Shown: positions 9,791-21,000 of the stretch, piece by piece
Numbering within the stretch: the first letter of the stretch is position 1
Layout: every line of letters begins with the position of its first letter
Source: Ceriagrion tenellum
Lineage: Eukaryota; Arthropoda; Insecta; Odonata; Coenagrionidae
Assembly (NCBI GenBank): GCA_963169105.1
Contig: OY720635.1
Location: 128,135,894-128,199,893, forward strand
Direction of reading: 5' to 3'
DNA length: 64,000 bases
Made by a program: the position numbers and the translations under genes
The notes under the pieces: model-generated
The model's input: only the letters and a program-made list of their open reading frames with translations
What the model was told of the DNA's origin: nothing
Database searches by the model: none

Positions 9791-10059
9791 TGAAGAACTA
9801 ATGACCCTGTGTGTAAACACGTGCAGGGTTGGAAATTTTCAGTCGCATTCCGAGTGAACATAATTGCTCAGATGGAGGTAGGTTTGCGGTGTGCTGCGAC
9901 ATCATCAATGTCACACCACTCGCCATTACTGCTCTTTGTTACAACCGGCTGCAACTCCTTGGATGATGACGATTATATTTTGTTTCCTAATGACAACCAA
10001 AGAACCAAAAAACCAACTATACCGAGCTGATCCGGTCCGATCTCTTCATTTGGTCCATG

Positions 10060-10330
10060 AACTCCCTCCTGGTATCTCTTCATGTGTACTTTCTTCTTTA
10101 TTTAGTTCATGAACTTATCCCTGGGTCTTCCTCTGGGGGTATTTTCCCTCTTTTTTTACCTTCAATTATGTTCCTCACAAACCAATTGCGTCTCAGGGTG
10201 TGCCCAATCCATCTGGTTCTTCTTTTCTATATGGTGTCCTATATGGTCCTTACCTCTTCTGCTCTTCTGTAAACTTCATCATTTCTTATTTTGTCCGTCT
10301 ATTTTATCTTCAGCATTCTCCTCCCAGCGA
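10060..10330 (-). pseudogene. RTE-type LINE C-terminal fragment
   Basis: On the minus strand it matches the tail of the RTE frame seen at 2,262-3,273: the RHTLRRN-like stretch, the FMDQI-like block and the CKRYQE-like end. It is broken by stops and truncated at both ends. It gives apparent plus-strand frames rich in Leu, Phe and Ser that are antisense shadows. Confidence 0.75.
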
Positions 10331-10997
10331 TGTAGAATCCCAGAATAAGAAACTGGCGATGTAGGGAGAAGAAACTGGTGACAGCATTTTCGTCCATGTT
10401 TCGACCTGAAGACGTCTGTTGGAACACGAGCGAAACTGTTTTCAGCTGAAACAACCAACTCGGTGTAATCCCTAATAATGCAGAAATCCTTAATACTGGT
10501 CGCATGTTTTTTTTTTACTTTAGCGTCCCTGTGCTCCAAGAAAGTAATTTTACGGAGCATACTTTTTTAGCTATCGGTTAAAAAAATGAAGACAATTATG
10601 TGCTTGAAACTTGTTCAAAGGTATCTATTCAAAACTGTTCAAAATGAGATTCTGAAATCACCATCGTTGCTGATTATCGCTCTTAGAATGAATAGCCATA
10701 AACATCGCTCCCAAATCATGACTCACTTGCACTTAAAAGTGTCTCCACCCAAGGTCTGCTGTGGCATGGCACTGCTGCGTAAGGTCTTCCCCGTTCCACG
10801 ACCCCACCCCTCACATAGTGATTCCAAGGCAGGCCCTCGTCATCCTTGGAGGAAACGGGCTGGGGGTTTCATGTAGCCGCCCCACCCGATTTAAAAAGAA
10901 AAGAAGGAAGAAAAGCGATAACAGCAATGTCACGCGCCCCGGACGCTTAAGAGAAAAGACGGGCGGTCGTGCACCCGCCCGGCCGCTTAAACTCTAG
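10331..10997. other. Unassigned DNA
   Basis: No gene recognised. The right end (10,740-10,997) is GC-rich. A perfect 8-bp inverted repeat, CGGCCGCT and AGCGGCCG (10,980-10,987 and 10,996-11,003), spans the left end of the next element. Confidence 0.4.
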
Positions 10998-13011
10998 CGG
11001 CCGTATTCATAGATTTGAAGTTAATTCCGGTGTGAGGAGGTTTATCTTAGTCCGATCTAAGTGCAGTTTAGAACGGTACTAAAAGTTGGTATTCATAGCT
11101 CGAGCTGAGGGAGATAGTCTCGGGGGCTAACACAGTCCGAGACTTGCCTACTGCGGGAGGGTGGAACGCTTGGCAACACCGCTAATCGCCGAGAAACTCA
11201 GTCGACAGGGGTATTTCCCGGAATTTTTGAACTGGTTTTTGGCGTCTCGTGAGAATTTGTTTCTTCTCTACAAACCCTTTTACCTCCATTACTTCCATTT
11301 AGACTGAAGCTTGCTGAAAGTAGAAAGTGCACCGGAATCCTGCTCCCTGCACTTTGGTCCAAGGCTCAATTATTTCTGTGTAATTATGTATGGCTTAGAT
11401 ATATTGCATATCATTTTATTTTTCTATTAGTGCATTATTCTTGATGGGTACCTATGACAGAATTTTCTGGTCTTCTTCCCCGTATTTTTCATTGTTGTAA
11501 GGTTCAACTAGCATCATGTTCACTTTAGTATTTATAATGATCGTATTAAAATATTACAATAGATGTTCATCTTTCTAAGATAATTGTGCTCCGTTTTTGC
11601 CATTTCTTGCAATTTGATATGATTGCATTCGAGCTCTAACTGCATTTCCAGTTATATTTGAGTATGGTTTTACGTTAGAATTTCACGTTAGCCAGGCTAA
11701 TTGGGTTATTTCATTGGTAATATCTTCTAAATACGCATCAGTTTATTAATTGCTGTTCAACTTTTCTTTGTCGGAATGTGATTAAATTTTAAAAAAATAG
11801 ACTAATGCAAAGGTTAGCTGCAATTTTTATAATTGCAATATCGATAACTTGTTAATTCCATCTCCTCATTGCCTTACTATCTTCTTCTCAGCATATAGTT
11901 TTGATTTTGTTTAGGATTAAAAAAAATTAGATCTCACAAATTAAGTTATTTCACCACTAATATCTTCTCACTACGTATCGGTTTATTTCTTGCTGTTCAA
12001 GTTTTCTTTCTCTGAATGTGATCATATTTAATTTTAATAGACTAATACAAACGTTAGTAGAAATTCTTTGAACTGCAAAGTCCATAAATTGTAAGTTCCA
12101 TCACCTCATCCCTCACCTCATCATCCATCACCTCTAATTCGTCTAAGAATTCTGCATAATCCATTCCAGCCATTCTAAATGTAAAATATACCTACCCGCA
12201 AAACGACAAATTAATTTAAAGAAAGAGCAAACGTCAAATACTACCTAATTTTTGTAACCTAAAACCAACCCACTAAACTAGCTACACAATTAAATCACAA
12301 AATTAACTTATTCCCTATCAATTAATGCACTTTGAAATCAATCGTAAAAACTAATACCTGAAAATATAAAACAACACTACTACGAATGAAATAAAAACGA
12401 AATATTACGGACTAAAAACTCACTATACGAAATGTAAACAAGGAAGACGTAACTACGAAAGTGAAAGAATTAATTATGCAAATTATTATACCGAGTAATA
12501 AAACTATTCTAAGGATAAACCTAACTTATAATGGATAAAATTTAATACTAACCCGTTATCCCCAAAAACTGAACTAACAAATAGCAACGTTAATGAACTA
12601 CGTACCCTGAGAACAACAGAGCTGTTATACTGCTGCCTATAAATGTACTCACCGATGTAAGAATTAACCTAAACTACAATATATTCCTATCCCAAAATAT
12701 TCATATCGCCAAACTATCTACTAATATTACTCCTATAAGTAGCTGTAACGAATAAATTCCTCGTTATAATCCACAGAGCACCTTCGATAATCACCATAAC
12801 ACATAAGCTGAAGAGAAAATGGCTATACTAGGAGCTTAGTCCCTACGGTAAACCATGATTCCATTGGTTTAACTTCCTCCGGACTAAATCTACCGGAACT
12901 TAAGTCGGTCAGCGCTAAAATGACACTATGAATACGGGTTTAACCGAATCACCGGTCTAACTTCTTTAACCCAGTCTTAGACTTAGACTAGTGCAACTAT
13001 GAATACGGCCG
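10998..13011. mobile_element. 2-kb TIR element, non-coding
   Basis: The ends are CGGCCGTATTCATAG (10,998-11,012) and its exact complement (12,997-13,011). The triplet TAG flanks both sides, a possible 3-bp target duplication as in PIF/Harbinger elements, though their usual target is TWA. Both subterminal regions carry repeated CTTAGTCC/GGACTAA-type blocks. The interior is very AT-rich, has no transposase, and contains a diverged tandem duplication (11,700-11,875 and 11,941-12,115). I infer a non-autonomous Harbinger-like element. Confidence 0.7.
11700..12115 (+). repeat. Internal tandem duplication, ~240-bp period
   Basis: The two units share TTATTTCAYYRSTAATATCT, then TTTATT, TGCTGTTCAA, TTTTCTTT, GAATGTGAT, ATAGACTAAT and TTCCATC blocks in the same order, at 11,700-11,875 and 11,941-12,115. 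Divergence is considerable, so the duplication predates much of the element's decay. Confidence 0.65.
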
Positions 13012-13189
13012 TAGGAGACGTGAGGGTTGGAAGGGAGGGTAAACGATGAATATGGGGAGGGAAATGTGAGGCTGTCGGTTAAGTATATGGGAATGGAACA
13101 AAAGAGGGAGCGACGAGACTAGGAGAGAACATTTGACGCGTCGTCCCGTGGGACTTGTTTTTATCATCCTACGCTATTTCTTGCGTTCA

Positions 13190-13790
13190 GCCCAACTTTC
13201 TAACAAGTTTGTTCGTGGTGCTTTCCGGAATGATTTGTAAATACACTAAATCACCTACTTTATGCTCTGGGTCTTTTGCTCTTTTGTTATAATATTTTGG
13301 ACTGTCTTGAACTCTTTTCCTAAGTTTATCAGTCACTTCCCCAGAAGCAATATTCAATCGTGCGTGCATTTCTGCAGCGAAATTAGAGTCTACACCGTGA
13401 TTAGTTTTAAGTGGGTTCCAAATATCGTCGAAGGGCAAGTCAATGTCTCCTCCATGCATGACAAAGAACGGGGTTTCACCAGTAACTGAGTGGGGTGTGC
13501 TCCTATATGCTAAGCGCGTAAGGTAATTCATCCCAATCCCTTTGTTTAGTCTCCACAAAATTAGAAAGGATGTCCATTAGGGTCCTATGGCGACGCGCAA
13601 TCATACCATTTAATGTCTGGTGATATGCGGCTGCTTGTAACTTTTTCATACCCAACTGGCTACACTACCCCTTCATGACTCGTGAAGTGAATTTAGCTCC
13701 CTTGTCCGTTAGTAATTGCCCAGGGAAGCCGTGTCTCAAGATAATATGGTGGAGGAAGATCGAACTTTTTAAAATTATGTCAATCTGCTC
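13190..13790 (-). pseudogene. Ty3/gypsy-type integrase relic
   Basis: Minus-strand reading gives the integrase core with LLTDKGAKF (second catalytic Asp), the MIARRHRTLMDIL helix, then a frameshift near 13,525, then LAYRSTPHSVTGETPFFVMH and the C-terminal KVGDLVYLQ block. The third catalytic residue, normally Glu in the MIER-like position, reads Ala. There is also an in-frame stop (TAG) after VMKG. It ends abruptly at 13,190, so the LTR is missing. It is a dead fragment of an LTR retrotransposon. Confidence 0.85.
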
Positions 13791-13799
13791 TCGTTAGAA

Positions 13800-14153
13800 T
13801 GAAAAAAATCGTATCTTTCCAATGATATCAGTATATCTACCACTTGCCGCCCTACTTCTCGAGATTATTACCAAAAAAACAGGCTGTCTCCTATGGAATA
13901 TGGTACAGGTCCGTGCAAGTCAGTGCGATCCAGTAAGACTTGATATTAAAAAAAATATTAGGAAGTTAAGATGCATAGATCACGTCAGATATGAAGTCTT
14001 CTTTTTTTCGCATTGATATCATAAAAAACGAAGTTTTTGCACCCTTAGTATTAGAGTTATTACCTCATGCTTCTTACAACCTCTTACTTTTTAAAGCAAC
14101 TCTAATGTGGTCTCTATAATTACTGGAGAAATATACTGCTCAAACTACCTTAA
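13800..14153. mobile_element. TTAA-flanked TIR element, right part
   Basis: It matches the interior of the element at 38,044-38,621 (CTTTCCAATGA, then the CCAAAAAA and GGAAATGGTAC-like blocks) and ends with CTGCTCAAACTACC followed by TTAA (14,150-14,153). The left end is absent; the sequence abuts the gypsy integrase relic. Confidence 0.65.
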
Positions 14154-14559
14154 CCATCTTTATCTCGGGGAGCCCGTCATTGCCGCGTGACGAGAATAGC
14201 GCCTTGTACCTGGTCACAGAGGTTATCGCCCAGGTTCTATCTACAACTATTTATATGTGGTACCATGCAAACAAACTCTAGGGTATATGAAGAGGGGAAT
14301 CTTCACGCTAGGCTGCACTTACCGCCAAGTAAATACACTATCATACTGATATTTCCTATTATTCCAAATATTCTATTAGGTAACGTGCGTGAAAGGAAAT
14401 TCTATATGTAGTGCAGCATTCTAGCTGTCATTCTAGGTACTAATGCGGGATGCACACTGAATTCATACATCAGGCGTTCATTTGCTGGATGAATTTGTAG
14501 GGTGCGGTGTATATAATCCTGGTTTTCCATCCCAAGGGCCCGAACTCGATACCGGCAGT
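14154..14559. other. Unassigned DNA
   Basis: No gene or repeat recognised. The last bases before 14,560 may be the diverged head of the SINE that follows. Confidence 0.35.
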
Positions 14560-14788
14560 GCTAGAGACTTTTTTCCCTGGAATACCGATCCCTACTTCGG
14601 TGAAGAATTCTTCGAGTGGTACTCCGTCCGTCGGATGGGACGTTAAACTGTGATCTCACGAGCTCCTGTCGTTGATAGCAGGTCAATGCCGACTCCCCAT
14701 TCCATACCCACGCATTGTTTCCCTGAAATACAAACCTGCCTGTCCTCTAAGACGCAAATGACCTCAGTTGTCGGCCGTCTCTCCAAAT
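14560..14788 (+). mobile_element. SINE family A, diverged copy
   Basis: It shares the family core with the copies at 32,241 and 45,805: ATACCGATCCCTACTT, CGTCCGTCGGATGGGACGTT, AGCAGGTCAATGCCGACNCC and the end GTCGGCCGTCTCTCCAAAT. The tRNA-like head is too diverged to identify. Confidence 0.75.
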
Positions 14789-14822
14789 AAAAAAAGCAAA
14801 TTTTTTTCAAAGTTCTCGTATG

Positions 14823-15400
14823 CTAATGTGCCAAAAATACTTCGTGGAACAACGCGAGATTTTCTCGCGATACAACACGAAGATTGATCCCAAGGAAGCA
14901 CGCTGGGGGCAACGCAGAGGAAAACTTTTCCGTGTGATTCCGGCCTGATTTATTATTGTTGGTGCGTGGGGTGCTTTCGTTTTCTTTGTGTCTTGGAAGG
15001 TGGTGGAGTGGGGGAGAGTGGGGCTCCATGTCGTGTTCACGATCACTGCAGGTTGGAGGAGGAGGGGCGAGGTTGGTTTCCGACTGCATGCCGTCTGCCC
15101 CGTGGTAGATGCCCTCCGCCCCCCTATTCCCAGCCCCGCCGCTCCGTATATATACATCTGTAACGGAGGAGGTGCGGAGAACACGCTGGTAAAGGACCAG
15201 CTGTGCAAACATTGCAGTTATGGATGTCTCCGGCGCGGCCTTAAGGGCGCGAAAACAAGTGGAACACGTCGCAAACATGGGAAATTATATCGTTTCGGCG
15301 ACGGCACCGTGTTGCCGCCCTCGCTAATGGGGGATTTCGGCAGTTTTTTTGAGGGTGTGTGTTTGTGTGTATAGAGGGAACGGTTTCGTTGTTAGTTTTG
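14823..15400. promoter_or_regulatory. GC-rich patch with TATA-like box
   Basis: This is a clearly GC-rich, CpG-containing island in AT-rich surroundings. GTATATATACAT lies at about 15,147-15,158, with GC-rich flanks. Long overlapping frames on both strands (up to 151 codons) follow from the base composition and have no known motif. It could be a promoter or first-exon region, but nothing downstream confirms a gene. Confidence 0.25.
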
Positions 15401-16591
15401 ATTGGCTTTAAATCGCGTTGAATTGGTTCCCCCTCCAGGCGCGGGAATTGCTTCGCGTGTTTTCGATTGCGTTTTGGGAGAAAAGCTATCTCGCCCGCGA
15501 AGATGGATTCCTTTGTTTTTTGAGTATTTTCGTAGCTTTGGATTTGTGGGCTTTGAAACGTGTTTTACTATTTGAGTGTCTTTAGTTGTTTTCCTTTGTA
15601 TGCACCCATAGGTATAGGATGGAAAGCGAAGTGAAAAACTAAGTAGGTGTCCATGAAAGTTGATAGAGCGATTTATCTTTTTTTAAGCGCCAAAACGGGA
15701 CTTGGTATTGCAGAATGTTCCTTTTTTCAGTAGATAAAACTCGCTCTCTCCCCCTTTTTAAGTGCTATGATTGCGATTAATTTTGATTCTCTGTGTCGTC
15801 ATCGGTTGCAGTTAGAAATAAAAAGATATCATTTATGGTTGCAATAGACAAATGACGTATGTTTTCCCTCTAACACCAGTGACTTTTCGGAAGACGTTAT
15901 GAGTATCTCTATGCGTTGTAATAATTTTACTTCCTGTAATTTCAATCTTGATCATCGTTTCCCCGTCAGATTGAAAACGATGAAATCATGGAATTATTAT
16001 ATTTTCGCAGTGAATGATTTCTTTATACTGTTTAAAATCAGGGACTTTACGGTGCCAAATTATGAAAGAGAACTGCATGAAGATGATGCCAGACTAAGAA
16101 ATATGATACCATTGACCTGTTTTGAACGCATAATTAATCCTACGCCTAGCAACGGGAAGAAAATTTAGAGTAACCTAGTGTTTTGTTGAACAAGCAGGAT
16201 TTCGTTTTTCGGCAAGGGCACTGTTTCCTTTCCAATGGAAGAAGTTGCACTTGGCTATGGGTCGTCATACCTTCTTGTCCTCTCACAAGGACGAAAGTAC
16301 ACCTGCGCAAAATATTTCGAGATAAATAGAGTGTCATTATTTGTGTAACAGAATGCTGTTACTTTTACCATACCATTTGAAGAGACCTAAGATATGGAAT
16401 TTTCTCAAGATATGTGTACAATCAGATTATTCTACTTCAGATAAAAGTGTTGGCTATAAATAATGAGAAAGAGAACTTATATACCTTTAAGTACCAGGAA
16501 ATGTCGCCGCTTCGTTGAAACTAGTTGTACCTTAAAAATTAATTGGTGGAATCGAACAAAGTTTTCTTTTTCATCATTCTTAATGAACTTG
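15401..16591. other. Unassigned AT-rich DNA
   Basis: No gene or repeat recognised. The small frame at 15,899-16,168 has no motif I know. Confidence 0.35.
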
Positions 16592-16801
16592 TACAAAGTT
16601 GAGCCTGAAACCATTGCGATGAAAATTCTTGAGAAGTAGAGGTTTGGGTAGGAATGTATGTCTTTATGATAGCTTAGTAATTATAAATCTGGCTTCTACA
16701 AAGTTGAGCCTGAAACCATTGCGATCAAAACTCTTGAGAAGTAGAGGTTTGGCTGGGAATGTATGTCTTTATGATAGCTTGTTAATTATAAATCCGGCTT
16801 T
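16592..16801 (+). repeat. Two-copy tandem repeat, 105-bp unit
   Basis: The copies are 16,592-16,696 and 16,697-16,801, starting TACAAAGTTGAGCCTGAAAC and ending TAATTATAAATCYGGCTT, with only a few substitutions. The unit has no coding meaning that I can see. High identity implies a recent duplication. Confidence 0.9.
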
Positions 16802-19134
16802 ATCCTTTGGATAATGATGCGATGGCGTTGAAACCGATCTAGGCTGCTGAATAATTTTTTTTTCTGGAAATAGTAATTATTTGGTTCAAACTTACTGATT
16901 CCGGAGATTTTTTTAAGTTTCAAATGGTGTCAATTGTTGATTTTTTTATACTCTATATAAATTTTACTGATGCAGGGAAAGGTATCAAGCTTCTAGGAGT
17001 AGCTGCTCTACATTTGGAATTAATAACGCGATTGGTGGACTAGACATTTGACAAACTTCCTTTTATTCGGGTACTAGATGTTTGAATCTTTAAAGACAAG
17101 TGCCCTTTAAAAAGGATGCACGGTAGGCCGTATGCTAATAAACCTGATCCGTTTTGTCTTCGCATATACTTTAATTTTGGCTCTCACTCTTCACTTTCCC
17201 GTGCATTTGTCGCATATTCGCTGAGTAATTCGTTGCGATTTACCTGTTGAGGCGAACAGCTGACTTGTATTTCAGCTGGCGAATGTGTGTTGCGCGCGAA
17301 TGCGGTTCCCCTTTGCCTGGGCGGGTCTGTTGTCCTTGGGGGGGCGGCGGTGGGAGCGAGTCCTCCCCCATACGTGATCATCCCAACCGTGAGCGCACGA
17401 GAGGGCGGTGAATCCGCAAGCACCAACCGAGCATCCTCATCCACCCTTTCCTTCTTCCCTTCGGTGCCGCCAAGGTCAAAAGGTGCGCCCTCTTTGCCTC
17501 GCTCTCGCCCGTAAAGGCCACTGCTCCCTTCCAAGTTACCTTCTTATACTCACCCACACCAGTCGCAACCGGCGTTTTTCCTCTTCTCTCTCGTATCTCT
17601 TTTTTTTTAGCTCTTGATTGAACGCCGTATGTTCCCTTTCATGCGTTTCATTCTAGGAGGTTTAGCTCAATCCACGATGGACAGTAAGGTGCTAGTCTTT
17701 TATAGTTGAGGGTTAAATGATTTTATACCCCTCGTACGAGAGGTTTGTTCTGTTTTTCCTTTTCTATAGGCAAAGGAAAATGGTTCTAAAATTGAATAAA
17801 GGCCGCAAATGGAACACTTACGGTGAAACTTCATTCAATGAAACTCTATACATTTTTTAAAACTCTCTCGGTTACAACTTTAATTTACTTCGGTGTGTTC
17901 AGAAACAAAAGAAAAAACGAAATGAAAATGAAACTTATTACATAAATACGAATAACAAGTGTTATTTTCCTCAAACCGATCCACATGTCGACAGATTAAA
18001 TGGTCTATAGTCTCTATTTAAACGCTCCAGTTTCCAATCCATTCCTATCCTGACTCTGATTCGTGTAGAACAGGAATGGGGAAGATACTATCATGTAAAC
18101 AGTGGCTATGAGGATAATACAAGTAGGAAAACCTTGGATGGAAAGGTGGCATATTTCCGTCAAAATGGATGAATCTTATTTTGGGACTCCCAGATGAAAA
18201 AAGTTATGCGCTCCTCCAAAAACTATGTAGGCTGTTGACAATTTTTCATGAAAATCAGGCTTTTTTTCGTTTGCTCAGACGCCATATATATACCCTTTTT
18301 TCAGTGTCTGAGGTTCATGTGGCTAAGGAGGTCATCGGACGCTTGTGGTTTTCAAAATATAATCGTAATTTTCTTCTGGTTCCCAAAATTTTGTAACCAC
18401 AGTGAATTATGGTTACGGAAGTAATTGCACACTGTGATTTTGCTTAGTGATGCATGTCATATCTATGGGTTCGGACGGTTCAATTTTATACGTCAAAGTT
18501 GTTATTCCATTTGCGGTGATATGATCGATCTAAAAAAAATATAAAAAGTCGCACCTGATAGAGATGTGGTAGAGTAAAGCTTTCAGTAGCGTAGGAACTC
18601 GAATTGATAGACGAAAAAATGGATCCACCTTTTTATAGTTCAAGGTCGTCCGATATTGACATTTTTTTCCTCGATAAAAATCTACAGTTCCCGAGCCTTG
18701 CTCAAATATTTGAATTTCCGATTTTGGGAGCGGAATGAAAGGCACGGCTTGGAAATTTATCTCAAAATTGTTCGACTTTTGGGAACATTCGCCCGTTTAT
18801 CGTGCGGGTTGCCTCGTCATTGATCTAGACCTGTCCAAATATTTGCATGGAGACGCACCGGACGTTTGGTGGCGAAAACTCGCTATAGAAAAATGACATT
18901 CAAAGAACGTTCGTAACATTGTTGTTTTGCGTAATTCGGCATCGTTCCAACGCATTGGAAATCAAAATACAGCAAGCGTTCAAATGCAGTCTTTATCGTG
19001 TATTCACTATCCTTGAGTTATGTTTGATGCAGCCATTGAGATAGACGGAGAGGGCATTACGTCACCAAACTGCAGCCTGACTACCGAAATAACAACCGTA
19101 TTATTGTGTGAAATTCAATGTGGAAAAATCATTC
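16802..19134. other. Unassigned DNA with GC-rich patch
   Basis: No gene recognised. A GC-rich patch at 17,280-17,540 has complementary open frames on both strands, which points to composition rather than coding. Pyrimidine-rich DNA follows at 17,540-17,620. The rest is AT-rich. Confidence 0.35.
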
Positions 19135-19206
19135 GCCTGGACTGGAAATCGAACCCAGATCCCTCGATTTCGCGCCGAGTGCTCTAACCAATTACGCTAC
19201 CCAGGC
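19135..19206 (-). repeat. tRNA-like SINE head (family B), minus copy
   Basis: It is 72 nt and folds as a complete cloverleaf on the minus strand: acceptor GCCTGGG with TCCAGGC, D-arm, anticodon stem CTCGG/TCGAG with loop CGCGAAA, and T-arm CTGGG/TCCAG around TTCGATT. The A box (TAGCGTAATTGG) and B box (GGTTCGA) are good polymerase III promoters. Position 33 is G instead of U, and the flanks are shared with the copy at 19,480, so I call it a SINE head rather than a working tRNA gene. Confidence 0.7.
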
Positions 19207-19364
19207 GTCCTCTTCCACTATGCATGTCGTAGGGGCTCTAAGGAGCAAGTTATTCTCGCAGTTACCGTGCATAAGATGCCAAAGGTACCTGTATGCGAGC
19301 GCTAAGCGCCACAATCCACGGGGTAAAGCCCAGCTTTAAACACAAGGGTGTTTACTTTGGACAT

Positions 19365-19450
19365 TTTCAAAGAACCACAGAACTAGCCGCTCAGTTACTT
19401 CAACGGAGTCACTCGCTTGTGATCACGCAATAGTGTGACATTCATACAAG
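19365..19450 (-). repeat. SINE family B tail, inverted
   Basis: This is the reverse complement of 19,575-19,660, with blocks GTGACTCCGTTGAAGTAACT and GAGCGGCTAGTTC. It lies between the two opposed tRNA-like heads and is the tail of a minus-strand copy separated from its head. Confidence 0.65.
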
Positions 19451-19479
19451 CCCCCATGAGATTCACAGTGAAAGAGGAC

Positions 19480-19660
19480 GCCTGGGTAGCTTAATTGGTT
19501 AGAGCGCTCGGCGCGAAATCGAGGGATCTGGGTTCAAATCCTAGTCCAGGCGAATGATTTTTCCGCTGTGAGTGCCACACAATTGTGTGATCAATAGCGG
19601 GTGACTCCGTTGAAGTAACTGAGCGGCTAGTTCGGTGGTTCTTTGAAAAAAAACCACATG
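19480..19660 (+). mobile_element. SINE family B, plus copy
   Basis: The tRNA-like head (19,480-19,551) has A box TAGCTTAATTGG and B box GGTTCAAATCC and folds as a full cloverleaf; its T-stem CTGGG/CCTAG uses different pairs from the copy at 19,135. The tail follows with GTGACTCCGTTGAAGTAACT. Both heads are preceded by AGAGGAC, so the repeat unit begins a little upstream. The anticodon loop again has G at position 33. Confidence 0.75.
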
Positions 19661-19981
19661 GGTTAAACGTGTTCTTTCTTAACATTCCTTTTTAACGAGT
19701 TAATAAACAAACAAGTATTTTAGCGGGCTTAAGCTGGCGGTGAGGTGCAAAAAATGTACGACTTTCACCATCCCTTTTGTGAAGACGGCCTTCTCTCCGC
19801 CAGCTTTAAGATGGCTCCAGCCTTAGGGCCACTTATTCCAGATTTTTTCAAAAACTTGTATTCAGTGTCTTTGTAGTGCGTTTTATAAACTGAGATGAAA
19901 ATAAAATAGAGGTTCCCGGGTAGATTTACCTTAAATCCATATTAAAACAATCCTTGTACTTTTCCACTAATATTTATTAAT

Positions 19982-20019
19982 GTTCTACGCGTTTCTCAGC
20001 TTGCTGCATCCTCAGGTAC
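19982..20019 (-). ncRNA. Hammerhead-ribozyme-like motif (B, minus)
   Basis: Minus strand: GTAC, intact box CTGAGGA, extra T, stem II GCAGC with GCTGA around AA (last pair lost), GAA, ACGCGT, A at the cleavage position, then GAAC. The core box is intact, but stem I closure and the outermost stem II pair are degraded. Confidence 0.5.
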
Positions 20020-20275
20020 AATTGTTTACATGTTATTTGTTGATAGTTACGATAGTAACCAACGCTAATAAGCTGGGGGGGGGGAGGGTTTAGAGAACCA
20101 ACTAATTTTTGGGTGAAAAGACAGGGGAACATAGGTTAGGGGCTTGTAAAAAGGGGAATTTTTTCGGAAAGGAGTGGGGAGGAGTGCGGAGAAAGAAACT
20201 TGTTGCAAAGGTTGCTTGACTCTCTGATAATTTTTCATTTACTCCGATGCATCTGTACCTGTTGTACCATCAATT

Positions 20276-20313
20276 GTACCCGAGGATGCAGCAAGCTGCG
20301 AAACGCGTTGTAC
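20276..20313 (+). ncRNA. Hammerhead-ribozyme-like motif (B, plus)
   Basis: Plus strand: GTAC (20,276-20,279), box CCGAGGA (U4 changed to C), extra T, perfect stem II GCAGC/GCTGC around AA, GAA, ACGCGT, T at the cleavage position, and GTAC (20,310-20,313). Structure is fully paired, but the core box carries one change. Confidence 0.5.
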
Positions 20314-20697
20314 ATTAATAAATATTAGTGGAAAAGTACGAGGATTGTTTTAATGTGGAATCAAGTATAAAATACTTCTACAAAGTGACGTCTGAGGGTG
20401 TTAGGTTTAGTTTTACCTTTATTCAGCCAGGAAAGTGGAGATTTTTTACGCAGGCTCATATGTAGATCGATGAGATTACAGCAGAAAACGTCCGTTTGAA
20501 CAAGAAATCATATTAAAGCTTTAAATGAAAACAGTTTGTAAGAAGCGAGAAGACCAGGAAAATAGAATAAAAATAAAATATGGGCATCGTACCACCTATT
20601 TTATAAAGTTATTATCAAATTACTGCCGTGACTGAAGTCATTATACGGTAGTACCATGTAGATGGCTCTGTAGTTGGCTCCAATGGCTGGCAAATTT

Positions 20698-21000
20698 GGT
20701 AATTACATACGTACATACCAATCACGCCGTTCCCTAACGGGGTAGACACAGAAAGTTTCACTCATAAATACATAATTGTACACCTAACTCTGCTTCAATA
20801 ATTTCCTTCATACCGACCTATCCTTGCAAACCTCTTTTGCCTCATATTCCCCCATACACTGCTTCATACTCGCCCTCCTGTTTTTAAGACTCCTAATGTT
20901 CCTCCTAAGAATTTCATCAACCACAATTTCTCGGCCTACCTCTACCTCTCTTACCATTCATTTCACTCTTATAAATGTTTTTCGTTATATTTGGTCGTTA
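20698..21000 (-). pseudogene. LINE family 3, 3' fragment
   Basis: It matches 51,005-51,545 in the same orientation. The minus strand reads like a LINE RT C-terminus (GRPRK, then a block around SLKNR and NEAN-like residues, ending in CxYPG-like sequence) with many stops, and ends in GGGAACGGCGTGATTGG and a short TACGTATG-type tail. Probably RTE-like or Jockey-like; the fragment is too short to place. Confidence 0.6.

Larger units (their letters stand above)
19934..20397. repeat. Fold-back element B with hammerhead-like arms
   Basis: Inverted arms of about 85-90 bp (19,934-20,023 and 20,272-20,361) share TTAAAACAATCC, ACTTTTCCACTAATATTTAT and the ribozyme-like block. The spacer (~250 bp) includes a G run at 20,077-20,087. 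To the right, ATAAAATACTTC and AGTGACG continue to about 20,397 and recur beside the element at 62.6 kb, so the repeat is asymmetric on that side. No coding capacity. Confidence 0.8.

Noticed and set aside
14823..15374. Overlapping 151- and 128-codon genes on opposite strands
   Set aside because: GC-rich composition on both strands explains the open frames; no domain is present.
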